Source: Ectocarpus siliculosus
Lineage: Eukaryota > Sar > Phaeophyceae > Ectocarpales > Ectocarpaceae
Assembly: GCA_000310025.1 (NCBI GenBank)
Contig: FN649748.1
Coordinates: forward strand, 2,389,959-2,436,974
Direction of reading: 5' to 3'
Length of the DNA stretch: 47,016 bases
The notes below the pieces were generated by a model. That model did not search any database. It saw only the letters and a list, made by a program, of their open reading frames with translations, and was not told the DNA's origin. Below are positions 1-11,844 of the stretch, one piece after another (position 1 is the first letter of the stretch; every line of letters starts with the position of its first letter). The position numbers and the translations under genes are program-made.

Positions 1-1032
1 CGGAAACCGGAGGCCCCCCAGCAGTTGCGGGGCTGGGAAGGGAGGGAGCATCGGATTACGGGTGGTTTGCGCGGAAGAGTATGGGTGGGTGGGTGGGTGG
101 GGGGATCATATAATAGCTTCTTTTTGTACGGTTGAATTTTCCAGTGGTGGTGGAGAGTGGCGGGGACAGCTGCGCGGGCGAGCGTGTGTGCAACACGCGC
201 AGGCGTTCGGCTGGCTTGCTTGAGCCCCGCTCGATCGATTTTTTCGACGAATATTTTCGCGTTTCGATGTGTGTGCCGTTGTGTTGTTCCTCGGTGGTCC
301 TTCTCCCGATTACAACCAACCGTTGTTATAGCCAATAATCAAATTTTTGAAGGGGGCAACGGGGCGGGGTTTCCACTGGTTCCTAATAACTCTCTTATTT
401 CTCTCTTTTTTCATATATGTGCGTCCGTCCCAATGAGGGCATACCGCATCCATTCACAGACCAGGGATGACCACAAAATCGTGGGGGACCCAAGGGGTGC
501 TTTCCGAAGAGCCAGGTCAAGAAATTTCTCGAAGGACATGCATGCGTGTGAGTGTGATTTACAACAACGGCCCTTGCTCCATTATCACGTTCTTTTGTGA
601 CCGCGCATGATGAAGAGGTACATGAGGATGATACCCCCGGTCGCGCACCACAGTCATCCGGAGGTGCGCGCGTCAGGTGCTATATCGTTGTGGGCACCCC
701 GCAGCCTTTTCGTTTCGAAGTCCCCCCCCCCAAAAAAAAATGGGGTTTCTGCTGCGGCTACAACCGTAAACGAACGCTAGTAAACGTGCGTGCACACTCC
801 GAATTAAATCGTCGCAAGAGAAACGGATGAAAACCGCCACATGCCAGAGGCGGGAGGGCTTCGGTGCCGGGGAAGTGGGTCTCGAGGAACACACCTCTGT
901 ACACTACAAGTACGTGGCTGGCGTCTACAGAAGTAACGTTCTCGCTTGGGCAGCCCCGTGCCGACCTTTCGTCGCCAAAGCCAAACCTGTGGACGAACGA
1001 GAGGGAACGAATGCCCGCTAAAAACACGCAAC
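1..1032. other. Gene-free flank downstream of ACTR10
   Basis: No reading frame here looks like a protein I recognise. The stretch lies 3' of the minus-strand ACTR10 stop codon, so the part nearest 1032 is probably its 3' untranslated region. A short A-rich run near 735 and a C-run just before it are the only low-complexity tracts. Confidence 0.5.
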
Positions 1033-1518
1033 CTAAGCGGAAACCCTGCTGCTGTGTACAGCAGCCGCGGCAGCACCCCCTCCCTCGAACAGCCAGTCCG
1101 CGGACGAAACCGACATCCAGTCCGGCAACAACCGCCCCCCCCCTTCGCCCCGCCGCGCGAGGTACTGCTCGCACGTCAGACTCCTGTCCGCGATGCCCCC
1201 AAGCGAAGCCATGATGGACGCCCCCGTCCAGACCAGGTGATCTCGCCGCACGGGTACCCTCACCACGCACAAGCCTCCGGGGTCCCCGCAGACTGCGGCG
1301 CGCGCCCACGAGTACCCCTCGGAACTTCCCAGCGGCGGCGGCGGCGCGGCGGCGGCGGTGGCGAGAGCTTCGATTTCTTGGGCGAGGCGCGCGGGCAGGC
1401 CGGGGAGAACCGCCCCGCCGCCCGCCACAAGCACGTTCTGCACGAGAGCTCTACGGCAGTCCCTTGGACACCTGTTCGTTTTTCGGCGAGGTTGAAGAGA
1501 GAGAGCGCGCGAGAGAGA

Positions 1519-1608
<90 letters not shown>

Positions 1609-4600
1609 GAGAGAAGGAAGGACAACGGTCATACACATTGGATGACAAAATCAGGAACAGGCCGCGGGGTGGACGGAGAGTGAGAGACCAAAACGCGAGG
1701 AAGCGGCCTGTGAAGCTCTTCTTGGCCACACGGGCCGGCTGGACTGAATGGGCGTACCCCGCGTACTGCTGGAATTGTTTCGAGACATACCCTACATGAT
1801 TGGTGCAACCTACTGCTTTGCGCTTGTGGGTCGATGCCTCCAGGGGCAGCCTACCTGACCCAGTGCCCCCCCGGCACGGTAAAAGCACCGCCGGCCGTGG
1901 TGCACAAGGTACCGAATCTTCATGCCAACGCCGCCGGATACTGCGCAAGGTACCGTACCCCCCCGGCCGACTTCACAAGCTTGGCATTTGGCAATGAGGA
2001 CCGCGTGTACGCCGAAAACAAGTCAGCGGTCAACATCGTCATCGTCGCGATTTCCAAGAAGGAAGTCATCACCGCTGCCGTGCGCTGGAAAAAATAATTA
2101 TCTCGACGGCGAGACATCGCGTGAGGCCTCCAACACACGACATCGGATAAGAACGTGATCACCATCGTGGTTCTCGCGCACCGCTGTGAAAAAAACGAAA
2201 AGAATGCTCACCGCTTGAGGCAGTCCAGCACCAGGGTGGCGAGGCTTCGTCCCTCTTCGTCCCCTTCGAACAACGCCTGCTCGGCGGCCGTAGTGCGGGT
2301 GGCGCCGCTTACGACAACTCTTCTCTGACCCGCAAACATCAACTCCATGGGCGACACCTGCGAGCGACCGAACGGCGAGGTGGTTGGTGCGCTGACTAGG
2401 CCAATGTGAACGGTTTGATTTCGGCTTCTGTAGAGGTACCGTACTAAATAGTAGGTGGTCACGACAACGGGGAAGCGAGGCGGCTTAGGCGACTGTACGA
2501 CTTTTATTTTGTCAGTTTGAATCCTAGCCCTAATCCTAATCCAAACACCACCGCTTGATGTGATATCAGGGCACCGTGTTTATCTGCTGTTGTATTGAAG
2601 TAGGTGCTAGTTCCGTACGTGGACAACCAGCCGCGCCGCGTGCGAGGCAAAACTACCGTAGGTGATACGGGAGATATCACCCCCCCCCCGGAATGATTTT
2701 CAACGCTCGAAAATTCGACAGAGGCAAAAGCGGCGGTGCCAAGAACGGCGGCATTGGAACCATCTCTCATCTCATCGAGAGCTTTCCGAAAATGCATCGC
2801 TTGATTGGTTTCTAAGTCCACTTTGTCGTTGGTAATCAAGCTTTGAAAGTCGATCCAAAGGGTTTGTGATATCTTTGACGTCACCGACGGTAGTAATCGA
2901 GTGTACCTTACCCTAGGATTGATTCACTTGCACTGACATGACTGACATGGGAAGAACACCATCGTGGTGGTCCGTTCGGAGCAGAATGAGCTCGACGTTC
3001 TTCGCAAAAATCTCGCTCTTAGGTGGGATGTTCGCGCGCTTTAGGGTTGGCCACGACGATGCCACAGCGAACTCTCCACAGGACATCCTCCAAAAAACAA
3101 TTCTCAGTCACAACCCCTGGCGAGCTACACCCACATAGGACGACCCCCCCCCCCCACCGTCCCGGCTTTGTAGGGATGCGAGGTCAATGGTCTAACGACT
3201 ACGGCATGCACGACTATGAGTACACCCCCCCCCCCCCCCATGCGCTTTTCATCTTCGCACGGCTCGAATCGCGCGTTGTGTGCCATTCTCATGTTCTATG
3301 GCACGAACTGCCTACGAAAAGAAAAATAAGTTATCGCGAAAAAATACCAGGCAGGGGACACTCAGACCCTAAACCTCGCCCCACCTTATTTAGCTGATTC
3401 TTATACCATCACCAACATGTTCGCATGCTCAACAAGACTTGCGTGGGCTACTGTGGGCAGACAGGCACACCTGGTCAGGCGAGGGTACACCTCCAACAGG
3501 CACCAAGCACGCCCGCACCACCACGTCCTCAACCTCTCGGGAGGTTAGGGGCCTCGCGCCGCCCCCGTCCCCCACCGCTTGCTCCTCTTCCTCGATGAGG
3601 AGCTCTCTCACGCGCTCCTGGACCGCGCGACACCCGAGTGGTACCCCTGCCATTGTCATCGTAGGGTGTTTGCGGAGATTTTTACAGGGATGAGAGAGAA
3701 AAAAGGGGGCGCAATGGAGGATGGATCGCGGAGATCGGCAGGGAGGACGGGGGAGGGGACTCCAGTATTCATTCGCGACACCTCTCTCTTGCGCGATGCC
3801 ATATACTTTGTGCCGTTGGGTGGTCGCCGTTGAAAGGGAAACCGGACTGCTGCCCGTCTTGGCACGCGCAACGCCAACACGAAAACGGCATCGTGGTCGT
3901 CGGGAAAGGGACCGCCCGCGCGTGGCTCTCGCAGGCTGCTTGCTCCGCACCACGCTTGCACCACAAGGCCTCGCAAGACCGGAACGGGGTGCGTATCGAC
4001 TCTCCAACCATCTCATTCTACGGGGCCCCTCTGAGTCAGGAGGCAGTGATACGTACGCTTCGTTTGGCCCGGTACGTAGGCCTCCAGAATACCCCCAAGA
4101 CACCAGCAGCATTTCTGGGCGAAATTATTACGGCTTGCCCCGCCGCTCACGGGTCTACCAATGATCCCAGCATCCGGTTTGTTGTTCGGATGCAAACTAC
4201 GGCTCGCTCTGGTCACAGACAACGGCCGCGCAGAGAGTTGAGGCTCTACTCCCGCAACACGAACCAAACCCTGCTGTGCACACGCACACAATATGCACTG
4301 CACCTACTCTTACGCTAGAGGGTCAGATCCACGCTCAGGAGACAGAGAAAATACCATATGGTGGCTCCAGATCCCGGCTCGAGAGCAGAAGAGACCCTGC
4401 ATGTAGCTCTTGCCACTACAGCAGTACCGCCCCAACTGCAAAACCAGGAGGAAGATCTGTGCATTTTTCTACCCATTCTCGCAATGTTTTAATCACCCAC
4501 GCCCCCTGTTTGCCATCGGGGTTGGGTTTTCGTCGCGTGGCAACGACGTTGTAAAACAAGCCCCCCCCCCCCCGGTGTTTGGAAGGGAGAATCCAAGGAA

Positions 4601-7600
4601 AGAAACCGAGGATAAGGAGGGTCTAGAAGTTTACGGAATGTTGAAAGAAAGAATAGGGTTCAAGGATTACCTTCATGGACCAATGGATGCAGGGACAAAG
4701 CTTAAAGGTCAAATTCAGGACCGGGGACATAGGCCTTCGAGAACGTCGACGAAGACATAGGACGATAGACGACGAAGACGACAAGTTCAAATGTGATTGC
4801 GGCTTCGAATGCGAAGACCATGTTCATGTAGTCGAGGAATGTCGGCTGTACAATACGGAGAGGGAAGTGTACATGACTGAGCTGGGAAAAATACAAGGGA
4901 CGCACAGGGAGATGTTTGAGGCATGGAATAGAGAGGAGAGGACGGTAGCTGTACTGGGGAGTAGGAAGTGGTTTGAAAAGGCGGGAAGGGATATCGTTAG
5001 GATAGACTAGGGAAGACATTTTTGAGCCACCTTTGGCAAAGTAGGAAGGAACGATTGGCCATCGGTGATCGGTCCTGTGGGAACAATGCTCCGTCCTCTC
5101 GAGGACGCGTGGTCAATGGTCTAACCGCTAAGGCATGCAAAACATAAGAGTACCCCCCCCCTCCCCGCCCCCCGGTGTTTGTCATCGGGGTTGGGTTTTC
5201 GTCGCTTGGCAACGACGTTGTAAAACAAGCCGATTCACTTCGTGAACTCCCCCCCTCGGTGTTTGTCATCAGGATTGGGTTTTCGTCGCTTGGCAACGAC
5301 GTTGTAAAACAAGTCAATTCACTTCGTGAGATCGGCAACCAGGTTACCGTTTTTTTTTTTTTACCTCGTTTTTTTGGCGGTAACCATAATGGTGGTCGAG
5401 TAGATCATGTTGTGCGGGGCTGGAGAACCCTCACTCCGCGCAAGGGGGGATGATCGCACCACGTTGTGTTAAAATGGTCAAGCATCCTCGAGGCAGTTAC
5501 ACAGTGCTTACAACTGTCTCTGGAAGTGAAAGCACCAGAAAATAAATTGAGTCATACGTAGCTGTCATCCGTACGCAAGGAAGTAAGCACAAGATGCCGA
5601 ACACCCTTAGCAGGATGCAGCTCACCCTTCATGCGACTCGCCAAATACCTCACGGCGCTTCGCGCTTGGTGATGTGAGAGCCTGGTCCGGTGAGAACCCG
5701 GCGTGCTCCGTCCCGGCTTTGTAGGGATGCGAGGTCAATGGTCTAACGACTACGGCATGCACGACTATGAGTACACCCCCCGCGCCCCCCCCGGTGTTTG
5801 CCATCGGGGTTTGGGTTTTCGTCGCTTGGCAACGACGTTGTAAAACAAGCCCCCCACTCGGTGTTTGCCATCGGGATTGGGTTTTCGTCGCTTGGCAACG
5901 ACGTTGTAAAACAAGCCAATTCACTTCGTGAACTCTGCAACCAGGCTACCGTTTTTTTTTTTTTACCTCGTTTTTTTTTTTGGCGGTAACCATAATGGTA
6001 GTCGAGTAGATCATGTTGTGCGGGGTCGAGAAACCTCGCTCCGCGCAACGGGGGATGATCGCACCACGTTGTGTTTAAATGGTCAAGCTTCCTCGAGGCA
6101 GTTACACAGTGCTTACAACTGTCTCTGGAAGTGAAAGCACCAGAAAATAAAATAAGTCATACGTAGCTGTCATCCGTACGCAAGGAAGTAAGCACAAGAT
6201 GCCGAACACCCTTAGCAGGATGCAGCTCACCCTTCATGCGACTCGCCAAATACCTCACGGCGCTTCGCGCTTGGTGATGTGAGAGCCTGGTCCGGTGAGA
6301 ACCCGGCGTGCTCCGCCCCGGCTTTGTAGGGATGCGAGGTCAATGGTCTAACGACTACGGCATGCACGACTATGAGTACACCCCCCCCCCAGCTTTACCT
6401 GCGTACGAGCTTGTGAGAGTGGCGCCTCTGTAAACAGCAACAACGTGCGCTTCTGATCGCCCGATGTCCAAGACCATGCCAGTGTCCACTCCGGTGCAGA
6501 ACAGGGCGGGCGCGGGGCCGGCGCACATGTGAAGGGAGGGCACCTTTCGATTGGTTGACCAGGGGGACCCCAGGCGACAGGTGTGAACACACGTATGCTA
6601 CATCATAGCGAGCACGCAGGGGAATGGCATGAATATGTAGACAAGCGCGACCTCTTAGGCAAACGGGGAATTCTCCAAAGGAAGCACACTAAATAGCAGC
6701 CAGCCACGGCAGGGTTGAGCCAACCCATAATTTAGAGGGGAAAACGACAACGCTCCATCCCGCATTTCCAGCTGTGGGAAACGAGGAACGTCGGAGCCGG
6801 TCCAGAGACACCGTGCGTTGGACCACATGTTTCTCTCGCCAATATTAGGGCCGTGCATCTCACCGTCTGTGTTTTGTGTCTTACTATTATCTTCTTTCTG
6901 GGCTCCCTCTTCTGTGTCTAGTCCCTTCCCTACACAACCTGCCGCCCCACCCCCTCCATCTTTGTTCGAGTCATCGCCTGGGCCCCTACAAGCGTTTCAC
7001 CTGCAAGTAGCGGAACAGGACGTGTGCCACGGCCTCTCGAAGCGGGCGGGGGCTGACCATGCTCTCACAAACAACAACCTTTCTCTCCTTTGCAAAGAAC
7101 AGCGCGGCGCAGGGCGGGACGGGGGGGCGGGACGGGGGGGGGGTAGGGGGTGGGGGGGGGTGGGGGTCGGAAGGAAAATCTGGTGCGGTTTCGTTGGGCC
7201 TGTCGGTGCAATAGTCGTCCAGCGAGCAGGGAGCACGATGTCCAAACGGGCCGGAGGGTACGTACAGAAGCTCGTCAAAGCAGCAGTGGGACGCGTGGCG
7301 TTGAGGTGCTGGTCACTACCGTCGCGCTGCTCTCTGACAAAGGGTGCTGGTGCCGAGGGCTACGCATTCCCGCCGCCCGGGCGAGGAGGAGGGGGGACGG
7401 AAAAGAGCAGACGCGAGAGACCGCAACGTCTGTAGAAGTGTCCGGGTGTCGGTGACGAGCGATGAAGCGAAATACAGATTGGATGGGCAGCAGCGCTGGC
7501 AAGGGGAGTCAGTGACCCTCCTCGGAGTGAAACGTGACGGGTCGCTCGAACACCACGACGAACTCTCGTAGAGGCCTCAATTAAACCATTACCACCAGTA

Positions 7601-7942
7601 GAGGTCCCAGTTTAGTTCCGGTCCAATAGTGCCGGTGCTTTCGGCGGGTACTCGCTGGGTTTCCAAGTCATTCTTAATGGTGCTGGTCCGGCATACATTG
7701 CCGGTGAATTTTCCGGGCACACAGCGGCACTAAACAGGGACCTCTACTGTAGACAGGTCTTGTTTACCCTCGGGCGGCACTGCAGGCTCTCCGTGTACAG
7801 CCTCTGCAGCACCCCGGTCAGGACTTCCACCCACTCTTGCTCCGTCCTCGCCGAGTCCTCGCCGTCGCCATCGCCGCCGATGGGGGACGGGACGACGTGG
7901 ATCGGCCGCGGTTCGCCGGCGAAACCGCACCTGATGAAAGCG
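1033..7942 (-). CDS. ACTR10: Actin-related protein 10 (dynactin Arp10/Arp11), 5' exon missing
   Basis: This is the pointed-end actin-related subunit of dynactin, the dynein activator on microtubules. Six exons were read on the minus strand: 7942-7768, 7087-7001, 6543-6399, 3646-3471, 2357-2212 and 1471-1033. All have AG/GT borders and compatible phases (1168 nt, about 388 residues; the human protein has 417). Landmarks in order are FIRCGFAGEPRP (actin-fold start), RKVVVCESMVSPRPLREAV, GMVLDIGRSEAHVVAVY (phosphate-loop region), VPLGCRAVQERV, LFEGDEEGRSLATLVLD, LVQNVLVAGGGAVLPG, WTGASIMASLGGIAD and LLPDWMSVSSADW near the end. Order and spacing follow vertebrate ACTR10 rather than conventional actin. 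The first exon must supply about 20-25 residues ending two bases into a codon; I could not find it upstream. Introns of up to 2.75 kb are full of repeats. Identity is secure; the exact borders are inferred. Confidence 0.85.
1523..1604. repeat. (GA)n microsatellite in the last ACTR10 intron
   Basis: About 41 uninterrupted GA units lie about 50 bp upstream of the final-exon acceptor of ACTR10. On the transcribed (minus) strand the tract reads as (TC)n, so it forms a very long polypyrimidine tract in the pre-mRNA just before the acceptor. Confidence 0.95.
2389..2430. mobile_element. Half of a palindromic element
   Basis: The stretch begins with GCGCTGACTAGG and runs on to TTTGATTTCGGCTTCT. Both blocks occur in the same order in one arm of the hairpin at 24458-24526, so this looks like a decayed half of that element. 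It sits just upstream (in transcript sense) of the acceptor of the ACTR10 exon 2357-2212. Confidence 0.5.
2690..2856. mobile_element. MITE family 1, copy 1
   Basis: This is a ~167 bp element with imperfect terminal inverted repeats: GGAATGATTTTCAACGCTCG on the left and the complement of AAGCTTTGAAAGTCGATCC on the right. Its interior shares CATCGAGAGCTTTCCGA with copy 2 at 9424-9574 (CGTCGAGAACTTTCCGA). It lies in an ACTR10 intron. No transposase is encoded. Confidence 0.6.
3164..3239 (-). repeat. tRNA-like C-tailed module, copy 1
   Basis: This is a copy of the recurring ~75-bp block that runs from CCGTCCCGGCTTTGTAGG through GGTCTAACGACTACGGCATG to GAGTACACC and a C-run. Other copies are at 5091, 5709, 6313, 12149, 43971 and 44065. 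Read on the minus strand it starts in a G-run and contains an RNA polymerase III A-box-like stretch. Confidence 0.65.
4588..5010 (+). pseudogene. 3' end of a non-LTR retrotransposon (LINE), decayed
   Basis: The plus strand encodes the C-terminal part of a LINE polyprotein. After a basic stretch ending KFRTGDIGLRERRRR comes CDCGFECEDHVHVVEECRLY, a Cys-Cys-His-Cys knuckle typical of the end of non-LTR reverse transcriptases, and then a helical tail ending in a stop at 5010. One extra base near 4708 separates the upstream frame (DYLHGPMDAG) from the downstream frame. The reverse transcriptase core and endonuclease are absent, so this is a 5'-truncated dead copy lying antisense to the host gene. 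Confidence 0.7.
5091..5160 (-). repeat. tRNA-like C-tailed module, variant copy
   Basis: This is a variant of the module with GACGCGTGGTCAATGG, CTAACCGCTAAGGCATGC and a terminal C-run. The minus strand gives TGCCTTAGCGGTTAGACC, close to a tRNA A-box and D-loop. The copy nearest in sequence is at 44065-44118. Confidence 0.6.
5259..5786. repeat. ~530 bp repeat, unit 1 of a tandem pair
   Basis: Nearly identical to 5860-6388, displaced by about 601 bp. The unit contains a 52-bp repeat copy, a hairpin GGTTACCG/CGGTAACC around T-runs, a long non-coding body and a tRNA-like module at its right end (from about 5709). Few substitutions separate the two units, so the duplication is recent. Confidence 0.85.
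5860..6388. repeat. ~530 bp repeat, unit 2 of a tandem pair
   Basis: This is the second unit of the tandem pair and ends in a tRNA-like module (about 6313-6390) eight bases from the donor site of the ACTR10 exon 6543-6399. A diverged third copy lies outside the gene at 11845-12222, so the family is dispersed as well as tandem. Confidence 0.85.
7596..7749. mobile_element. ~154 bp MITE with CAGTAGAGGTCCC ends
   Basis: The terminal inverted repeats are CAGTAGAGGTCCCAGTTTAG on the left and the complement of CTAAACAGGGACCTCTACTG on the right. They match over about 20 bases with one mismatch. The element lies in the first visible ACTR10 intron, 19 bp beyond the donor of exon 7942-7768. A partial older end, TAGAGGCCTCAATTAAAC, lies just to its left at 7569. 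No coding capacity was seen. Confidence 0.75.
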
Positions 7943-9423
7943 CTGACGTTGTGAATGTTTTGCCAGTAAAAAGAGCGGGGGGTGGGGGGGGGGAGCGGCG
8001 GCTTGAGCAATATCAACCATGTGGAAGTAAGGAACGGCTATGCATCTACGGAGGTATTTAGCAATAGGATAGTGTGAAAAAAATGCGGGAAGTCGAGTTG
8101 GTTTCTTTCAGGATTCTTACGATTCTGCGAAGCCCCTTGTTGTGGTCACAGTGCCTCCGAGGGCGGGCGGGTTCGCACACGTGTTGCCGCCTATAGGAAA
8201 TCGAAATCAAGTACGGACAAAAAATCACGCCGCTGGTTTCAGCGGGGTGAATTTTGTTTCGCTGAATTTTGTTTCATCCCCGCTCCAGATTGGACATGGC
8301 TGAGCCAGTTCTTTCACCACCTCCTGCTCCTCACACAGACCTCGCCGTGCCACCAAAGTACACGGGTCCTCAAGCAGGTTATCCCCTCCACCGGAAAGCT
8401 GTTTTCACCCTTTGATTTTGCTTTGGACGCGAGAAATGCCTCACGAACACATCTGCGTTGAACCAGCTCTCTGCTGCTGCGCGCAACCTTTTCAGCTCTT
8501 GTGGGACAATTTTCACCTGCGGTGGCCTGGGCACTACGGCCTCCCAATTCGGCCGATACTTGACCATGGTAGAGATAAAACACCATAGAACGAATGCATG
8601 ATGTGCACGATTAGGGATCTCCACTACAGCGATCGCAGTGGGCCGGCGATCGTCGGCCCAAATTCAAGTCTAAACTCGAGTAGTCAGCAGAGAGCCTTCT
8701 AGAACGATCATGAGCCTACCTCCAAAAATATCATCGTAATTCAAGCCATGGAAGCACGTAACGGACCTAGACGCTGTTGGCCTGGTACCTAACCTTATCC
8801 AAACCCGACAAAAATTGGTGTGTGTACGTTCTTACATGTGAGCAACGCTAGAGGATGTTTGTGATTTGGAATCAGCACCACAGCGAGAGTTGTCGCAGAA
8901 TACCTTTAAAGTCCCTCGCGGAAAGACTGCCCCCCGCAGAGAAACTTTATAAAAAAATATGGCAATTTTTTCATAGGCGGCAACACGCGTGTTCGGCACG
9001 GCATCACTACTTGTATCCTCTTCGATATGTTGACGTCGAGATACAACACATAACACATCCGGCAAGCTACCTCGGAAAACCATAACCACTTCAACAAACT
9101 ACTACAGTTCGTGTCCATGAGTTGACGGCAACAACCTAGGTTTCGAGACCTACCTTGTCATTAGAAAATCAAGGTGGTGAAAACGCTCCTCTTCCGTTTG
9201 AAAAATATGATGATGCATAGGCCGAAATGGTTGGGTGGACCGAGATCTTGATCGAGGTCGGCGGAAGAAAGGAAATAGCAGGGATCTTGTGTCTTCCGGG
9301 TGATTTGCAACAGCGTGCGGCTCGAAGGCGTCTGTATTGTTGCACCTTGCTTTGCCCGGTTGCGTCAATCACCAGCAGGACTTTTGCCGTAGATGCCCAC
9401 GACGTAAGATACCACAACCCGTG

Positions 9424-9574
9424 GACCGATTTCAAAAGCTCGATTTCTCCTCACAGCAGAGTGGTGGTGCCTCACACCGGCGGCGTTGGGGCCGTCTCGT
9501 CGAGAACTTTCCGAGAAAGAATCGTTTCATTCATGCATCCTCTTCGTGGAGAAATCGAGCTTTGAAAATCGGTC
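9424..9574. mobile_element. MITE family 1, copy 2 (best preserved)
   Basis: This is a 151-bp element with 27-bp terminal inverted repeats. The left begins GACCGATTTCAAAAGCTCG and the right, complemented, begins GACCGATTTTCAAAGCTCG; both run on into ATTTCTCC. It is non-coding and is the best reference copy of the family (see 2690-2856 and 10565-10713). Confidence 0.8.
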
Positions 9575-10564
9575 AACGGGGGTGTCGTATGTTAAATTAC
9601 GAGTGTATTGCATCGGTAACCTGCTGCTCGTGAGTCCTGGTGTCGGTGGTAACAACAAGAGCACACCCGGCGCGCTAACTGCTGTCAACACGACGAAGCT
9701 ATCTACGACGAGTTGAGCCCTGTGTTACTGCAACAGGTCTATAATAGTAGCCGTACATAACCATGCGGTAGCAAGTATGGGCGTGCCATGGCCAGCGCAT
9801 GCTCCCTACAAGCGCTGTCCGTTTGACATTTGGTTGCGTTGCACTTGATTCTGTGCTGTGTGCATAGGCGACGCATCAACTCCCCACCAAATCTCAAGGG
9901 CACACATCTCGTCGCCCGACAATATGTCTATGGTCCTCGGGCAATATCGTCCGTGTCTCCCGCGCCACCTGATATTCAAGGTTTCCCGCACGCTGATGCT
10001 GCGTGAAGAAACGTGCAAGACACGCCGCACTTTGCTGCAGCTGCTGTTGGTTCAGGCCAACACCTCTGCAAAGCATCTCACCTGCCGAGATCAATTACGA
10101 CTGGGTGCTTCTTCGGGCCAGAGCGCGAGCTCACCATGCGTGCAGATGCCGCCATTGCGGAGAGAGAGAGAGAGAGCGCCGAGTGGAGCCTCCACACTCC
10201 AAACTTGGCGTGAAGTTGGCGTGTGTTCGGCTCCGTGGGCTTGAGATCTACGATCGGGGGCGATCTACGATAGGGGGCTTCACAGACTGTAACCGTAGAG
10301 GCATCAGAGCACTGGCGTCGGTGCCCACATGCTCATCTGTCATCGTGCTCAACCCTATGCTCAACATGTGTCAAGCTGCTGTTGCTGGTAGGATGACAAG
10401 CTGGGTAGGACCTAATATACCCCTGCCAAGGAATCGCAGGTCGTGCAGCTCGGGCAGGGCTCTAGGGCTGCGAGTGCAAAGGTGGGACTTTCCACTATTT
10501 CACGGAATCGAAGCTTGTGCTTATATGAATGAATCAGTTACACTACACACAAGATATCACCAGC

Positions 10565-10713
10565 CCCTGTTTTCATAGATCGACTTCTCCACGACGAAGA
10601 GGAGTGCTAATCATACGATACGATTTCGGAAAACTTTTGACGAGGCAGTTCCGACGGTACTTTTTCGGCATCGCCACTATTCCCGTGTGTAGTCTAGCTT
10701 TGAAAATCAGTCC
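10565..10713. mobile_element. MITE family 1, copy 3 (inverted)
   Basis: A diverged copy in the opposite orientation. It carries GATCGACTTCTCCACGACGAAG near the left end and AGCTTTGAAAATCAGTCC at the right. The complement of its interior, CCTCGTCAAAAGTTTTCCGA, aligns with the interior of copies 1 and 2. Confidence 0.6.
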
Positions 10714-11844
10714 ATATGGGTGGCACAGGGGCACCAGCCGCGCATGAGACCAATTCTTCTTCCCGGGGGTGCGGGACCGACGATGGGGTAACAGGTGGAC
10801 GGCGACGCCAGGGCCTACCACGGCCCACAAAGCAAATACTTCGAAATAGATAGACATAATACTGCAGTTTTCCCCCCTCTCATCACGCCGCCCACACTCA
10901 AAAAGAGCGGAAATATGTACGCACCCGCAGAACAAAGGAGGATTTCACCCAGGAGACCAAAATCACTGCCTGTGCGAACTGAACTTAGGAGACGTGTGCG
11001 TGCTGTACCCGCGGGTACCCGCGGTTTCTCCGGAGTTGTCCCGAGCACCCCTTCTGAGAGAGCGACACTACCGACCAATTAGCCTTATCGGCCTTCCGGG
11101 CAACGACGTTTTCTCTCCACAGACCAGTCACAAAGAAGTCAGCAAGACGACCCTGAGGAGTTGTAGATCGCCGAAGGAGATATTCGCCGGTTCGAGTTTG
11201 ACGCTGTAATCAGCCGGAAAGGTGGAGGGGTTCCAGTGAGTCAGCGTTCTCCAGACGAAACGCTCGCAGAGGCAGCCCAGAAGAGCCAACCATTCGTTCC
11301 CTCAAGCGGCCGGCACGGCACGGCATGGTGATCATACCCGCAACGCCACCCAACGGCGAATGGTCGAGGCCGCGAAAGGAAGAGAACGCGTGGCGAGGAA
11401 GAGCGGATGGAAAACGGGGTGACGCCGAAGGCGATGGCAGTGACAGGGGTGAGAGTGAATGGCGGTGATACCTACGTAGTCACCAAGGCCCAAAGGTATG
11501 TTGGGTCCTGCGTCGATTTCACGGACTCCCTGAGCTAAGGTTCGTTGGCGGACATCTCGAACCTTCTCCTTCTCTCCTATCCTAGCTAGAAACGTGAAAA
11601 ACAGGCCTCCCCAGACACTGTATTAGTGCACCGAAACACAGGCGTCGAACACAACATGTCGCTGTCTTTGGTCAAATGCCGTCTAACCTTGTCTGGTCGA
11701 CGTACGCAGATGAGGGTGTGTGTATCTTTGCAGTGCATCACCAGTTGCTATTTTTCTATTCACTCGCTCTTCCGCGCGAATGCAGCAGCTCGTCACACTG
11801 CGTAGAGTGAAACACCTACCCCGCCTGCCCGCCATAGTAGTGAT

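Larger units (their letters stand above)
4509..5915. repeat. Five copies of a ~52-bp repeat
   Basis: Copies lie at 4509-4560, 5174-5229, 5257-5313, 5793-5849 and 5859-5915. Each reads GTGTTTGYCATCGGG, then GGGTTTTCGTCGCTTGG and CAACGACGTTGTAAAACAAG, and four of the five are almost identical. Three are followed by ATTCACTTCGTGA, a short near-palindrome. They sit at the edges of the larger tandem duplication and may be its founder unit. Confidence 0.85.
3647..6398. other. Repeat-filled 2.75 kb ACTR10 intron
   Basis: This is the largest intron seen in the gene. It contains, in order, an unassigned stretch (3650-4500), a non-LTR retrotransposon tail, five copies of a ~52-bp sequence and a tandemly doubled ~530-600 bp repeat. 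None of it appears to belong to ACTR10 coding sequence. Confidence 0.7.

Noticed and set aside
1033-1638. Single open frame running from ACTR10 into a Leu-Ser repeat
   Set aside because: The Leu-Ser part is translation of the GA microsatellite upstream of an acceptor at 1472; only 1471-1033 matches the family.
1834-2097. 87-codon plus-strand frame in the last ACTR10 intron
   Set aside because: The composition looks partly protein-like, but there is no homology I can name and no splice context.
3830-4318. 162-codon plus-strand frame inside an ACTR10 intron
   Set aside because: No family recognised and it overlaps several other frames; it may be an old element remnant, but this cannot be supported.
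7943-9200. First exon of ACTR10
   Set aside because: I looked for a short minus-strand exon encoding an Asp-(Ile/Leu)-Gly motif ending two bases into a codon; none was convincing, so none is reported.
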